In this document: piece after piece, positions 30,370 to 40,452 of the stretch | How the letters are laid out: every line of letters starts with the position of its first letter | Numbering within the stretch: the first letter of the stretch is position 1 | Source: Bacillus sp. S3 | GTDB taxonomy: Bacteria; Bacillota; Bacilli; Bacillales; Cytobacillaceae | NCBI RefSeq assembly: GCF_005154805.1 | Contig: NZ_CP039727.1 | Span: 1,919,501-1,983,500 of the forward strand | Length of the DNA stretch: 64,000 nucleotides | Direction: 5' to 3' | Translations under genes and position numbers: made by a program | Notes under the pieces: model-generated | What the model was told of the DNA's origin: nothing | The model's input: only the letters and a program-made list of their open reading frames with translations | Database searches by the model: none

Positions 30370-31661
30370 TGGAGAAAATTACGTTTGATCAGATCCAGGA
30401 GGAGCTTTTTCATGAAAAAATGGACAATGGACTAAACGTTTATATTTTGCCAAAGAAAGGCTTTAATAAAACATTTGCAACCTTTACAACGAAGTACGGT
30501 TCAGTAGATAATACCTTTATCCCAATTGGGAAAGACGAGTATGTCAAAGTGCCCGATGGGATTGCTCACTTTTTAGAACATAAGCTGTTTGAAAAAGAAG
30601 ATGGGGACGTGTTTCAGCAGTTTAGCCGTCAAGGGGCATCCGCAAATGCTTTTACATCTTTCACCCGTACCGCTTATTTATTTTCGAGTACATCAGACGT
30701 GGAAAAGAATCTTGAGACGCTGATTGATTTTGTTCAGGAGCCTTATTTCTCCGAGAAAACAGTTGAAAAGGAAAAAGGAATCATCGGCCAGGAAATTACA
30801 ATGTACGATGATAATCCAGATTGGCGGCTATATTTCGGCTTAATCCAAAACTTATATCAGAATCATCCGGTGAAGATAGATATTGCCGGCACTATTGAGT
30901 CCATTTCTCATATTACAAAAGATTGGCTGTATGAGTGTTACAATACTTTCTATCACCCGAGCAACATGCTGTTGTTTATTGTTGGACCGGTAGATCCTGA
31001 AAAGATTATGACCCAGGTAAGAGATAACCAGTCCAAAAAAGACTATAAGGAAATGCCCGAGATCAAACGTAAATTTGAATCAGAACCCCCTCAAGCTGCT
31101 GAAAAGAAGCAGGTGCTTGAGATGAATGTGCAAACATCTAAATCCTTGGTAGGCATCAAAGCACTCCATGTCGATCAAACCGGGGATGAGCTGCTGAAAA
31201 ATGAATTAACTATGAATGTCCTCCTCGATCTGCTGTTTGGCAAAAGCTCGGAAAATTACAATCAGCTGTATAGTGAAGGTCTAATCGATGAAACTTTCTC
31301 ATATGACTACACCCAAGAGCAAGGTTTTGGATTTGCTATGGTTGGTGGAGACACAGGTGAACCGGACAAATTAGCTGACAGGCTCGAAAAAATGCTTCTC
31401 GAGGCTAAGAAGGGGAGCTCATTTAGTGAACAGCAGTTGGATCGAGCAATAAAGAAGAAAATTGGTGCTTTTTTACGTGCTGTGAATTCACCGGAGTATA
31501 TTGCCAATCAATTTACTCGTTATGCTTTTAATGAAATGAATTTATTTGATGTTGTGCCAACATTAGAAAAAATAACATTACAAGATGTTCAATCATTGGC
31601 GGCAGAAGTCATCTCAGAAGAGCGCTTCTCCGTTTGCCAAGTAGTCCCTAAGAAAAAATAG
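30369..31661 (+). CDS. ymfH: M16 metallopeptidase YmfH/YfmH, EF-P 5-aminopentanol modification-associated
   Basis: A 430-residue M16 peptidase with the zinc motif HFLEHKLFEK near residue 70 and the second ligand region in KEKGIIGQEITMYDDNPDW. The start overlaps the last base of the ymfF stop codon. It is probably the catalytic partner of the motif-less YmfF. Genetic association with EF-P modification is known from B. subtilis; the substrate is not evident from sequence. Confidence 0.91.
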   Translation: MEKITFDQIQEELFHEKMDNGLNVYILPKKGFNKTFATFTTKYGSVDNTFIPIGKDEYVKVPDGIAHFLEHKLFEKEDGDVFQQFSRQGASANAFTSFTRTAYLFSSTSDVEKNLETLIDFVQEPYFSEKTVEKEKGIIGQEITMYDDNPDWRLYFGLIQNLYQNHPVKIDIAGTIESISHITKDWLYECYNTFYHPSNMLLFIVGPVDPEKIMTQVRDNQSKKDYKEMPEIKRKFESEPPQAAEKKQVLEMNVQTSKSLVGIKALHVDQTGDELLKNELTMNVLLDLLFGKSSENYNQLYSEGLIDETFSYDYTQEQGFGFAMVGGDTGEPDKLADRLEKMLLEAKKGSSFSEQQLDRAIKKKIGAFLRAVNSPEYIANQFTRYAFNEMNLFDVVPTLEKITLQDVQSLAAEVISEERFSVCQVVPKKK

Positions 31662-31716
31662 CCAAAGAAGCGTCGGATACACGACGCTTCTTAGCTGTTT
31701 ATTCGTTTGACTTTAA

Positions 31717-31902
31717 GGCTGTGTTAAAGGTGATTGTTGATTATATTACCCCTGTTGATTGTAGCGTAAGGTGCGAGACTCCTGCAGGAGCAGCGGGACA
31801 GGTGAGACCCCACAGGCGCTTTAGCGCCGAGGAGGCTCACCGCCCGCCCTGCGGAAAGCGAGCATCCTGAAGCGGAAATCAACAGCCAAGTTTAACACAG
31901 CC
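31717..31902 (+). mobile_element. MITE-like element, copy 2 (186 bp)
   Basis: Same ends (GGCTGTGTTAAA and TTTAACACAGCC) and same internal order as the element at 20302-20484, in the same orientation. Flanking octamers GACTTTAA and TAGTATAA agree at only five positions, so a target duplication is not clear. Differences between copies often fall on both sides of a predicted stem, for example GGTGAG/CTCACC here. Confidence 0.75.
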
Positions 31903-31917
31903 TAGTATAAAGAGAGA

Positions 31918-32649
31918 GTGATTTTAATGAAAAAATATGCACTCATAACGGGAGCAAGCGGTGGAATTGGACAAGCGGTTGCGTATCATTTAGCCTCCAA
32001 GGGTTATTCATTGTATTTACATTACAATAAAAATGAACAAGCCATACTTGAATTATTGAACAGGCTGCGGTCATTTAGCGGAGAATATATTCCCATCCAG
32101 GCAGATTTGGCGGCAGCTGACGGATATAAAACCATAGCTGCGCAAATCTTTTCTTTAGATGCCATCATCCATTGCAGCGGAAATAGTCAATACGGGTTGT
32201 TGGTCGATTTGCAACAAGAAGAAGCCGAGGCATTAATGAATATTCATGTCTTAAATCCATTACTGGTTACGAAAGAACTGCTCCCTAAATTTCTAGGCAA
32301 GAGCTCCGGAAATATTATTGTCATCACGTCTATTTGGGGCCAGACAGGTGCTGCATGTGAAGTGGCTTACTCAGCAGCAAAAGGAGCCCAAATTGCGTTT
32401 GTAAAGGCTCTTAGTAAGGAAGTGGCTTTAAATGGCATCCGCGTTAATGCGATAGCCCCAGGTGCAGTTGCGACGCCAATGATGGATGACTTCACTCCTG
32501 AAGAGGTACAGCAGATTTCCTATGAGATTCCAATGGGAAGGCTTGGACTGCCTGAAGAAATTGCGAACAGCGTTGCTTTCTTGTTATCGGATGAATCCTC
32601 CTATATTACAGGACAGGTTCTTGCAATAAATGGAGGGTGGTACACGTAA
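31918..32649 (+). CDS. ymfI: EF-P 5-aminopentanone reductase YmfI (SDR family)
   Basis: Short-chain dehydrogenase that reduces the 5-aminopentanone group on EF-P to 5-aminopentanol. The 243-residue protein has the cofactor motif ALITGASGGIGQAVA, catalytic serine near VITSIWGQTG, the YSAAKGAQ motif, and IAPGAVATPM. I use TTG 31918 as an outer limit; ATG 31927 (MKKYALITG) fits the GAGAGAGTG site better. It is separated from ymfH by the repeat element at 31717-31902, an insertion into a normally tight operon. Confidence 0.9.
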   Translation: MILMKKYALITGASGGIGQAVAYHLASKGYSLYLHYNKNEQAILELLNRLRSFSGEYIPIQADLAAADGYKTIAAQIFSLDAIIHCSGNSQYGLLVDLQQEEAEALMNIHVLNPLLVTKELLPKFLGKSSGNIIVITSIWGQTGAACEVAYSAAKGAQIAFVKALSKEVALNGIRVNAIAPGAVATPMMDDFTPEEVQQISYEIPMGRLGLPEEIANSVAFLLSDESSYITGQVLAINGGWYT

Positions 32650-32728
32650 AAATTCATAAATTCTTCATGTATAGTTTAAGGCTCCTCCTCACAAAATAAC
32701 CTTGTACTATTCTAAAGGAGGTAATATT

Positions 32729-32986
32729 ATGTCTGTTTTAGATAACTGGAAACAGTGGGAGGACTTTTTAGCAGATCGTCTTCATCATGCTCAAAATGAG
32801 GGAATGAGTGAAGGGGCAATCAGCAATCTTGCGTTTCAAATTGGTGATTATTTAGCTAATCAAGTGGAGCCGAAGAATGAGCAAGAAAGAATTCTTTCAG
32901 ATCTTTGGTCCGTTGCTGACAAACAAGAGCAGCAGGCCATTGCGAATATCATGGTAAAATTAATTTCGAATAATGGAACTCGATAA
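32729..32986 (+). CDS. ymfJ: YmfJ, DUF3243 family protein
   Basis: An 85-residue soluble protein of DUF3243 (VLDNWKQWEDFLADRLHHAQ; then GDYLANQVEPKNEQERIL). ATG 32729 is preceded by AAAGGAGGTAA, so the upstream extension is not coding. Same place as in B. subtilis, between ymfI and ymfK. Function unknown. Confidence 0.9.
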   Translation: MSVLDNWKQWEDFLADRLHHAQNEGMSEGAISNLAFQIGDYLANQVEPKNEQERILSDLWSVADKQEQQAIANIMVKLISNNGTR

Positions 32987-33131
32987 AAGGAGATGGGACC
33001 TTAATGGTCTCCTCTCTTTTTTTATACTGTCAAGCAAATATCTTAGATAAATGTGTCAATCTCTTTGTTTTTTCTTTCATCTTCAATCAAAATCATTTAT
33101 TATAAGGGTTAGACGATGAAAGGCGAAAAAA

Positions 33132-33953
33132 ATGTCGAAACTTCTGTTTGGGGGTTTTTTATTAATGAAAAAAGAATGGTACTTAGAATATGAGATTCAA
33201 AAAAACCGACCTGGATTATTGGGCGACATCTCATCCCTGTTAGGAATGCTTGCCATAAATATTGTTACCATTAATGGTGTTGATGAAGGCAGACGCGGAT
33301 TGCTTATTTTAGCAAAAGATGATGATCAAATAAAACGACTTGAGTCAATTTTACATACGATGGACACAATAAAATTAATTAAACTGAGAGAGCCGAAATT
33401 GCGGGATCGGCTGGCTGTTCGACATGGACGCTATATTCAGAGGGATGCAGATGACAAAAAAACATTCCGCTTTGTGAGGAATGAGCTTGGATTATTAGTT
33501 GATTTTATGGCAGAATTATTTAAGCAGGAGGGACACAAGCTCATTGGGATTCGAGGGATGCCGCGTGTTGGGAAAACAGAATCACTGGTGGCAGCAAGTG
33601 TGTGTGCTAATAAACGATGGTTATTCGTGTCGTCCACTCTATTAAAACAAACCATTCGCAATCAACTGATTGAAGATGAATATAATCAAGACAATCTGTT
33701 TATTCTAGATGGCATTGTTTCAACAAGACGTGCAAATGAACGTCACTGGCAGCTGGTCCGTGAAATTATGCGTCTACCTGCGGTGAAAGTGATCGAGCAC
33801 CCTGATATTTTCGTTCAAAATTCTGAGTACACGCTTGATGATTTTGATTACATTATTGAACTTAGAAATGATGCTGAAGAAGAGATTACATACGAGGTAG
33901 TTGATCAGCACAATATGTTCTCCGGATCAGATTTTGGAGATTTTGATTTTTAA
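33132..33953 (+). CDS. ymfK: YmfK, DUF3388 protein with an N-terminal ACT-like domain
   Basis: A 273-residue protein conserved in Bacillaceae. The N-terminal half (EIQKNRPGLLGDISSLLGML) looks like an ACT ligand-binding domain; the second half is DUF3388 with a loop GMPRVGKTESLVAAS that resembles a P-loop. Two starts are possible: ATG 33132, after GAAAGGCG, and ATG 33165 (MKKEWYLEYE), which resembles the family start. Function unknown. Confidence 0.88.
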   Translation: MSKLLFGGFLLMKKEWYLEYEIQKNRPGLLGDISSLLGMLAINIVTINGVDEGRRGLLILAKDDDQIKRLESILHTMDTIKLIKLREPKLRDRLAVRHGRYIQRDADDKKTFRFVRNELGLLVDFMAELFKQEGHKLIGIRGMPRVGKTESLVAASVCANKRWLFVSSTLLKQTIRNQLIEDEYNQDNLFILDGIVSTRRANERHWQLVREIMRLPAVKVIEHPDIFVQNSEYTLDDFDYIIELRNDAEEEITYEVVDQHNMFSGSDFGDFDF

Positions 33954-33973
33954 TAAATTGGAAGGTGTTACAG

Positions 33974-34876
33974 GTGACTGAATTAGGGAATCGACTAAAA
34001 GAAGCCCGATTAGCCAAAGAATTAAGCTTAGATGATTTACAAACCATGACAAAAATTCAAAAGCGGTATTTAGTAGGAATTGAGGAAGGCAATTATTCCA
34101 GCATGCCCGGGAATTTTTATGTACGCGCCTTTATTAAGCAATATGCAGAGGCGTTGGATCTCAATCCGGATGAAATTTTTGACACGTATAAGAGTGAAAT
34201 CCCTGCTTCCTATAATGATGATTTGCCAGAGCAATTATCAAGGGTCAAGACACATAAATCCATCTCAGAAGGAAATTCAAAAATCTTTGATATCCTTCCC
34301 AAAGTATTAATCGTTGTGTTTGTCATTGGGGTGGCTAGTCTTTTATATTATTTTTTACAAAACCATGCCGGCGGCGGAACAAATGAATCGATTAAGAATG
34401 ATAGTGATCAGGTTACAATTGAAAAATCTGAAAGCTTGGAAAAAGTAAAAGTGGATGAAGCAGAAAAAGATAAAAAACAGGATAGCCAAAAAAAGGAAAC
34501 GGCCAAACAGGAAGAGAAAAAACAACCTGTTGTAGAAACACCTAAGCAGGAGCTGACAGCCGTTCAAAGCAATGGGAATAATTCCACATATGACTTAAAA
34601 AATGCTGATAAATTTGTCGTGAAATTAGTTTCTAAAGGACAAACCTGGGTAAGTATTAAAAACGGAAAAGGGAAGACCTTTTTTCAAGGGACACTTAGAA
34701 CCGGGGAAACCGAGAGCCAGACAGAAGATTTATCAGCAGAAAGTACAGCTGTCATTAGAGTTGGGAACGCAGCAGATACTGATATTTATGTGAATGACCA
34801 AAAGCTTGAATACGCAGTACCAGCGACAGCGAATGTTCAGAACATCACGATTCAATATGTTCTGAAGACCGAATAG
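33974..34876 (+). CDS. ymfM: RodZ-family helix-turn-helix membrane protein YmfM
   Basis: RodZ links MreB filaments to the membrane in rod-shaped cells. The protein has an N-terminal HTH (LGNRLKEARLAKELSLDDLQ, then IQKRYLVGIEEGNYSSMPG), a membrane segment around residues 105-127, a highly charged E/K linker, and a C-terminal extracellular DUF4115 domain (VKLVSKGQTWVSIKNGKGKT). Start GTG 33974 lies 6 bases after GAAGGTG; GTG 33965 overlaps that site. Upstream of pgsA as in B. subtilis. Confidence 0.9.
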   Translation: MTELGNRLKEARLAKELSLDDLQTMTKIQKRYLVGIEEGNYSSMPGNFYVRAFIKQYAEALDLNPDEIFDTYKSEIPASYNDDLPEQLSRVKTHKSISEGNSKIFDILPKVLIVVFVIGVASLLYYFLQNHAGGGTNESIKNDSDQVTIEKSESLEKVKVDEAEKDKKQDSQKKETAKQEEKKQPVVETPKQELTAVQSNGNNSTYDLKNADKFVVKLVSKGQTWVSIKNGKGKTFFQGTLRTGETESQTEDLSAESTAVIRVGNAADTDIYVNDQKLEYAVPATANVQNITIQYVLKTE

Positions 34877-34927
34877 TCATCTGTTGATGACTATTTTTCA
34901 CTTTCAATAATTACACGGAGGGAAATT

Positions 34928-35512
34928 ATGAATATTCCAAATCGAATAACCGTATCAAGAATATTATTAATTCCAATATTCATGATTATTATGTTAGTTC
35001 CATTTGATTGGGGCAGCATGCATCTTCTTGGGGCGGACATGCCTGTTACCCATTTTGTCGGGGCGCTCATTTTCATTTTAGCCTCCACAACAGACTGGGT
35101 TGACGGCTATTATGCCCGCAAATATAACCTTGTAACCAATATGGGGAAATTCCTTGACCCGCTGGCAGACAAATTACTTGTCTCTGCGGCGCTAATTGTC
35201 CTAGTTGAACTGAATGATATCTATGCACCTTCTTGGATTGTGATAATCATCATCAGCCGGGAATTTGCGGTCACAGGTCTGCGCCTCTTACTTGCTGGCG
35301 AAGGTGAGGTTGTCGCCGCTAATATGCTTGGTAAAATAAAGACCTGGGCACAAATCGTCGCAATCTCGTCCTTATTGTTACATAATATTATTTTTGCTAT
35401 GGTTTCATTCCGCTTTGATATTGTAGCATTGTGGGTGGCCATGATTTTTACCATTTGGTCGGGCTGGGATTATTTTGCAAAAAACAGCCATGTATTAAAG
35501 AACTCAAAATAG
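34928..35512 (+). CDS. pgsA: CDP-diacylglycerol-glycerol-3-phosphate 3-phosphatidyltransferase
   Basis: Makes phosphatidylglycerol phosphate, the committed step to phosphatidylglycerol. The 194-residue membrane protein has the CDP-alcohol phosphotransferase signature DWVDGYYARK with GKFLDPLADK following, that is D-x2-DG-x2-AR-x8-G-x3-D-x3-D, and about five hydrophobic segments. CGGAGGG precedes ATG 34928. An essential housekeeping gene between rodZ and cinA. Confidence 0.96.
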   Translation: MNIPNRITVSRILLIPIFMIIMLVPFDWGSMHLLGADMPVTHFVGALIFILASTTDWVDGYYARKYNLVTNMGKFLDPLADKLLVSAALIVLVELNDIYAPSWIVIIIISREFAVTGLRLLLAGEGEVVAANMLGKIKTWAQIVAISSLLLHNIIFAMVSFRFDIVALWVAMIFTIWSGWDYFAKNSHVLKNSK

Positions 35513-35536
35513 GATGAAATAGGGGGCGGCTTCGAA

Positions 35537-36790
35537 ATGAATGCTGAGATTATTGCGGTTGGTTCAGAATTATTACTTGGGCAAATTGTTAATACGAATG
35601 CTCGTTTTATATCCCGGCAATTAGCTGCTCTGGGGATCGATGTATATTTTCATACAGTTGTTGGTGATAACCCTGACCGATTAAAATCAGCGATTGAAGC
35701 GGCGGAAAAACGTGCGGCCATGATTATCTTTACGGGCGGACTTGGGCCCACAAAGGATGATTTGACGAAGGAAACCATTGCTCGCCATATTGGAAAAGAA
35801 CTTGTGATGGATTCGGCCGCATTAGAATCCATAGAGCTTTATTTCAAGCGGACAAACCGTGTGATGACAGAAAATAACCGTAAGCAGGCACTTGTATTAG
35901 AAGGGTCTTATATTCTCCCGAATGATCACGGAATGGCTCCGGGAATGGTCGTGGAAACCGGCAGTCATACCTATATGCTTTTACCGGGGCCGCCTAAGGA
36001 AATGGAGCCGATGTTTCTCCAATATGGGTGTCAGGCACTTTCTTCAAAAAATGGGTCGAACGATAAAATTGTTTCGAGGGTATTACGATTTTTTGGAATT
36101 GGCGAAGCCGCTTTGGAAACGGAGATTATTGATTTAATTGATGCGCAGACCAATCCCACCATTGCTCCACTGGCAGGTGACGGTGAGGTTACACTAAGGC
36201 TGACAGCGAAGCATGTGGATGAAACAACTGCTGAGTCCATGCTTGATGAACTGGAAAGTGTGATTCGGCAGCGTGTGGGTCAATTTTTATATGGGTATGA
36301 CAATACCTCCTTATTGCATGAGCTGATGGAAGCATTACATAATAAGAAACTAACGATTACGGCTGCTGAGAGTTTAACAGGCGGGTTGTTCCAACAGGCG
36401 TTAACATCAGCTGCCGGAGCGAGTTCTGTGTTTAAGGGCGGAGTGGTTTGCTACTCTAATGAAGTAAAACAACAAGTATTAGGGGTAAAACCAGATACGC
36501 TTGAAATATACGGCGCCGTTAGTGAAGAGTGTGCGAAAGAGCTCGCCGAAAATGCCGCAAGGCTGGTCAACAGTGATATTGGAATCAGCTTCACAGGTGT
36601 GGCCGGCCCAGATGAGCTGGAAGGCAAGCCTGTCGGTACGGTTTATATCGGAATCGCGCTGAAGGGAAGGCCGACAGTGGTTGAGAAGCTTCTCCTTGGT
36701 GGTACAAGAGAAGCAAATCGCAACCGGGCGGTCAAATACGGCTGTTATTTTATATTGCGGAATTTAGAAGAATCACAGAATGCTAAATAG
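35537..36790 (+). CDS. cinA: CinA-family competence/damage-inducible protein
   Basis: A 417-residue protein with an N-terminal MoaB/MogA-like domain ([30 protein letters not shown]) and a C-terminal nicotinamide-nucleotide amidase domain ([32 protein letters not shown]). In B. subtilis cinA and recA form a competence-induced operon. Here they are separated by a terminator and about 650 bases including a minisatellite, so recA seems to rely on its own promoter. Confidence 0.95.
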   Translation: MNAEIIAVGSELLLGQIVNTNARFISRQLAALGIDVYFHTVVGDNPDRLKSAIEAAEKRAAMIIFTGGLGPTKDDLTKETIARHIGKELVMDSAALESIELYFKRTNRVMTENNRKQALVLEGSYILPNDHGMAPGMVVETGSHTYMLLPGPPKEMEPMFLQYGCQALSSKNGSNDKIVSRVLRFFGIGEAALETEIIDLIDAQTNPTIAPLAGDGEVTLRLTAKHVDETTAESMLDELESVIRQRVGQFLYGYDNTSLLHELMEALHNKKLTITAAESLTGGLFQQALTSAAGASSVFKGGVVCYSNEVKQQVLGVKPDTLEIYGAVSEECAKELAENAARLVNSDIGISFTGVAGPDELEGKPVGTVYIGIALKGRPTVVEKLLLGGTREANRNRAVKYGCYFILRNLEESQNAK

Positions 36791-36807
36791 CGTTCTGTGA
36801 TTTTTTT
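36771..36807 (+). terminator. Intrinsic terminator overlapping the end of cinA
   Basis: AATCACAGAA / TTCTGTGATT with a 12-base loop and T run; the 5' arm lies inside the last cinA codons. Confidence 0.85.
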
Positions 36808-36838
36808 ATTGGTGGAATGGTGGTTTGGTGGGCAGGAG

Positions 36839-37179
36839 GTGTTCATTGACCGAATAGAAGAAAAGAGAGGTTCTGCGGTAAATGAAAGCCCGTTACATTG
36901 ACCGAAAAGAAGAAAGAGAGGCTTTGCGGTAAATGAAAGCCCATTACATTGACCGAAAAGAAGAAAAGAGAGGCTTTGCGGTAAATGAAAGCCCGTTACA
37001 TTGACCGAAAAGAAGAAAAGAGAGGGCAGACGGTAAATGAAAGCCCGTTACATTGACCGAAAAGAAGAAAAGAGAGGTTCTGCGGTAAATGAAAGTCCGT
37101 TACATGACCAAAAAGAAGAAAAGAGGGGTTTTACGGTAAATGAAAGCCCGTTACATTGACCAAAAAGAAGAAAAGAACG
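36839..37179 (+). repeat. 52-bp tandem repeat array (about 6.6 units) between cinA and recA
   Basis: Six full units (52, 51, 52, 52, 52, 51 bp) and a partial seventh at 37149-37179. Each begins CGTTACATTGACCG, runs through a purine tract AAAAGAAGAAAAGAGAGG and ends CGGTAAATGAAAGCC. Units are contiguous, with no spacers. In several units GGCTTT and AAAGCC can pair around GCGGTAAATG. The 652-base gap contains no gene; the rest is the recA promoter region. Confidence 0.9.
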
Positions 37180-37322
37180 ACGCATAATTGGCAATAAAAA
37201 ATTAAAATTAAATTTATAGAGAAAATCAGATAAATTGGTTATCTAAGGTATTTTGAATGTGAGAATACCAAAAAAGGGGGTCATATGTCAGTTATTGAGG
37301 TATAAATTGTATAAACATAAAC

Positions 37323-37336
37323 AGAATGAATGTTCG
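37323..37336 (+). promoter_or_regulatory. Candidate LexA (SOS) box of recA
   Basis: AGAATGAATGTTCG matches the Gram-positive LexA pattern GAAC-N4-GTTC with one change (GAAT in the left half). It lies just upstream of the recA -35 element. Site-specific occupancy is inference. Confidence 0.6.
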
Positions 37337-37345
37337 ACTTTTTCC

Positions 37346-37374
37346 TCGACAAATAACTAAAAAGAGGTTATATT
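37346..37374 (+). promoter_or_regulatory. Candidate sigma-A promoter of recA
   Basis: TCGACA (-35), 17-base spacer, TATATT (-10), followed by a leader of about 60 bases. Confidence 0.65.
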
Positions 37375-37442
37375 AATAATAGGATTTATTTAATAGATTA
37401 GGGCAATACGTGAGTGTTTATATATAAGGGAGGAAATAGAAC

Positions 37443-38486
37443 GTGAGTGATCGTAAAGCGGCATTAGAAATGGCGTTAAAGCAAATAGAAAAACAATTTG
37501 GTAAAGGCTCCATCATGAAAATGGGTGAACAAACGGAGACTAGAATTTCTACCGTTCCGAGTGGATCTCTTGCGCTTGATGCAGCACTTGGAGTAGGCGG
37601 ATATCCTAGAGGCCGTATTATCGAGATTTATGGCCCAGAAAGTTCAGGTAAAACAACTGTAGCACTTCACGCAATTGCCGAAGTGCAAGCAAAAGGGGGA
37701 CAAGCAGCGTTTATTGATGCTGAACATGCCCTGGACCCGACATATGCACAAAAATTAGGTGTTAACATCGATGAGTTATTGTTATCACAGCCTGACACAG
37801 GTGAACAAGCACTTGAAATCGCTGAAGCATTAGTGCGAAGCGGTGCCGTTGATATTCTTGTTATTGACTCAGTTGCTGCATTAGTTCCAAAAGCAGAAAT
37901 TGAAGGCGAAATGGGTGACGCTCACGTAGGTCTTCAAGCGCGGTTGATGTCCCAAGCACTGCGTAAACTATCAGGCGCCATCAACAAGTCGAAGACAATT
38001 GCTGTCTTCATTAACCAAATTCGTGAAAAAGTTGGAATCATGTTTGGAAACCCCGAAACAACCCCTGGGGGCCGTGCGCTGAAGTTCTATTCGACAATCC
38101 GTCTAGAAGTACGCCGTGCTGAAGCGTTAAAACAAGGAACTGACATAGTCGGAAATAAAACGAAAATTAAAGTAGTAAAGAACAAAGTTGCACCACCATT
38201 CCGTACCGCTGAAGTAGATATTATGTACGGTGAAGGTATTTCCAAAGAGGGTGAAATCATCGATATAGGTTCAGAATTAGATATCGTTCAAAAGAGCGGT
38301 TCATGGTATTCCTATAACGATGAAAGAGTAGGTCAGGGCCGCGAAAATGCGAAGCTATTCTTAAAGGAAAACCCTGAGCTCCGCCAGGAAATTCAACAAA
38401 AAATCCGTGAACACTATGGTTTAGACGGTGATAAAGTAGTAACAGAAGCAGAAGAAGATGATGAGCAGTTTAAATTGCTAGATTAA
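37443..38486 (+). CDS. recA: Recombinase RecA
   Basis: Strand-exchange protein and LexA co-protease. The 347-residue protein has Walker [13 protein letters not shown], the [17 protein letters not shown] region and the acidic C-terminal tail ([13 protein letters not shown]). Start GTG 37443 follows GGGAGG (37430-37435). It has its own promoter with a LexA-like box. Length and sequence are normal; no intein. Confidence 0.98.
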   Translation: MSDRKAALEMALKQIEKQFGKGSIMKMGEQTETRISTVPSGSLALDAALGVGGYPRGRIIEIYGPESSGKTTVALHAIAEVQAKGGQAAFIDAEHALDPTYAQKLGVNIDELLLSQPDTGEQALEIAEALVRSGAVDILVIDSVAALVPKAEIEGEMGDAHVGLQARLMSQALRKLSGAINKSKTIAVFINQIREKVGIMFGNPETTPGGRALKFYSTIRLEVRRAEALKQGTDIVGNKTKIKVVKNKVAPPFRTAEVDIMYGEGISKEGEIIDIGSELDIVQKSGSWYSYNDERVGQGRENAKLFLKENPELRQEIQQKIREHYGLDGDKVVTEAEEDDEQFKLLD

Positions 38487-38494
38487 TCCAGCAA

Positions 38495-38529
38495 AGCAAA
38501 GCCCGGTATTGGGTTTTGCTTTTTCTTTT
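38495..38529 (+). terminator. Intrinsic terminator after recA
   Basis: AGCAAAGCCC / GGGTTTTGCT followed by T-rich sequence. Confidence 0.75.
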
Positions 38530-38642
38530 CAAAGTGAATAAATATGCAATTATATTAATAAATATTCATACAAAAACTCAATAAATTTACGGAATTTTCA
38601 AGTTGGCTCCTAAATAATTCAAAATGCCAATCAGACTAAGCC

Positions 38643-38671
38643 TTGACAATGAATATTCCCACCTTTACAAT
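38643..38671 (+). promoter_or_regulatory. Candidate sigma-A promoter of rny
   Basis: Perfect TTGACA, 17-base spacer, TACAAT. It gives a leader of about 130 bases before rny. The remaining bases of the 321-base gap show no gene. Confidence 0.75.
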
Positions 38672-38807
38672 TAACATGTATATTTTACATTTTTGGAAAT
38701 ATTACGACGCGAAAAGCCATGGTGCTTGCTGTATGTTGAGTCTAAACAATGTACATGCCGACACTTGAAAAATGTAACAAAAGTTCATAGCAAGAGGAGG
38801 TGTAACG

Positions 38808-40367
38808 ATGGACCCTATTACAATCATCTCCATTTTGCTTGGCCTTATCGTCGGTGCCGTTGTTGGCTATTTTGTTCATAAATCCATTGCTGAAGCAAAA
38901 GTAGCAGGCGCAAAGAATGCTGCTGATCAGATTCTTGAAGATGCGAAACGTGATGCTGATTCATTGAAAAAGGAAGCTTTGCTTGAAGCAAAGGATGAAA
39001 TTCACAAGCTTCGAACAGAAGCAGAACGTGAGGTTCGTGAACGAAGAAATGAAATGCAAAAACAAGAAAACCGTTTACTGCAAAGAGAAGAGAATTTAGA
39101 TCGAAAAGAGGAAACGTTAAACAAGCGTGAAAATCTTTTAGAAAAGAAGGATGATTCTCTAACCCAAAGACAACAGCATATTGAAGAGATGGAAAGCAAA
39201 GTGGACGAGTTGGTAAGAAAACAACAGACTGAACTCGAACGAATTTCAAGCTTAACCCGTGAGGAAGCGAAAGCCATCATTATTGACAGAATGGAGCAGG
39301 AATTGACCCATGATACTGCGATAATGATTAAGGAAAGCGAGAATCGTGCAAAAGAGGAATCCGACAAGAAAGCGAAGGAAATCCTTTCGCTCGCAATCCA
39401 GCGTTGCGCTGCTGACCATGTTGCGGAAACGACTGTCTCTGTCGTCAACCTGCCAAATGACGAAATGAAGGGCCGGATTATTGGCCGTGAAGGACGAAAT
39501 ATCCGTACATTAGAAACGTTAACGGGCATTGATTTGATTATTGATGATACTCCTGAAGCTGTTATTCTATCGGGATTTGATCCGATTCGTCGGGAAACAG
39601 CCCGCTTAGCGCTTGAGAAGTTAGTCCAAGACGGAAGAATTCATCCAGCACGTATTGAGGAAATGGTTGAAAAGTCTCGACGTGAAGTAGATGAATATAT
39701 CCGTGAGGTCGGCGAGCAAACCACTTTTGAAGTGGGCGTTCATGGATTACATCCAGATCTTATCAAAATTCTTGGCCGATTAAAGTTCCGTACAAGTTAC
39801 GGGCAAAATGTCTTAAAGCATTCAATGGAAGTGGCACAGCTTTCAGGGCTGCTTGCAGCTGAACTTGGTCAAGATGAAACGTTGGCACGTCGTGCAGGGT
39901 TGCTCCATGATATTGGGAAAGCAATTGACCATGAAGTGGAAGGAAGCCATGTCGAAATCGGGGTAGAACTTGCGACCAAATACAAGGAACACCCGGTAGT
40001 AATCAACAGTATTGCCTCACACCATGGGGATACAGAGCCAACGTCTATTATTGCTGTCCTTGTTGCTGCTGCTGACGCCTTATCAGCTGCCAGACCAGGT
40101 GCACGTAGTGAAACACTTGAAAACTACATCCGCCGTCTTGAAAAGCTAGAGGAGATTTCTGAGTCCTATGAAGGTGTTGAGAAATCCTTTGCGATTCAAG
40201 CAGGTCGTGAAGTGAGGATTATTGTAAGACCTGATGCCGTTGATGATCTTGCTGCACATCGATTAGCGCGCGATATTCGCAAACGGATCGAAGAAGAGCT
40301 AGATTATCCTGGACACATTAAAGTGACAGTTATCCGTGAAACACGGGCTGTTGAATATGCAAAATAA
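38808..40367 (+). CDS. rny: Ribonuclease Y
   Basis: Membrane-anchored endoribonuclease that initiates bulk mRNA turnover. The 519-residue protein has an N-terminal membrane segment ([20 protein letters not shown]), a long charged coiled coil (about residues 30-200), a KH domain ([19 protein letters not shown]) and the HD domain with [12 protein letters not shown]. Start ATG 38808 follows AGAGGAGGTG. The recA-rny-ymdB-spoVS order is conserved. Confidence 0.97.
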   Translation: MDPITIISILLGLIVGAVVGYFVHKSIAEAKVAGAKNAADQILEDAKRDADSLKKEALLEAKDEIHKLRTEAEREVRERRNEMQKQENRLLQREENLDRKEETLNKRENLLEKKDDSLTQRQQHIEEMESKVDELVRKQQTELERISSLTREEAKAIIIDRMEQELTHDTAIMIKESENRAKEESDKKAKEILSLAIQRCAADHVAETTVSVVNLPNDEMKGRIIGREGRNIRTLETLTGIDLIIDDTPEAVILSGFDPIRRETARLALEKLVQDGRIHPARIEEMVEKSRREVDEYIREVGEQTTFEVGVHGLHPDLIKILGRLKFRTSYGQNVLKHSMEVAQLSGLLAAELGQDETLARRAGLLHDIGKAIDHEVEGSHVEIGVELATKYKEHPVVINSIASHHGDTEPTSIIAVLVAAADALSAARPGARSETLENYIRRLEKLEEISESYEGVEKSFAIQAGREVRIIVRPDAVDDLAAHRLARDIRKRIEEELDYPGHIKVTVIRETRAVEYAK

Positions 40368-40390
40368 AGCGGTGCGAATGCACCGCTTTT
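40366..40390 (+). terminator. Intrinsic terminator after rny
   Basis: AAAGCGGTGC-gaat-GCACCGCTTTT, starting at the stop codon itself. Confidence 0.85.
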
Positions 40391-40452
40391 ATTTATGGAC
40401 ATTACCAATAAGTTAATACAGGAAAAAAATAAACAAGGACGAGAGGGAAAAA

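Noticed and set aside
36839..37179. Possible CRISPR array
   Set aside because: The units are contiguous 51-52 bp repeats with no unique spacers between them, and no cas genes are nearby.
38693..38881. Open frame of 62 codons before rny
   Set aside because: It lies in the leader of rny and overlaps its start in another frame, with no ribosome binding site and no recognisable protein features.
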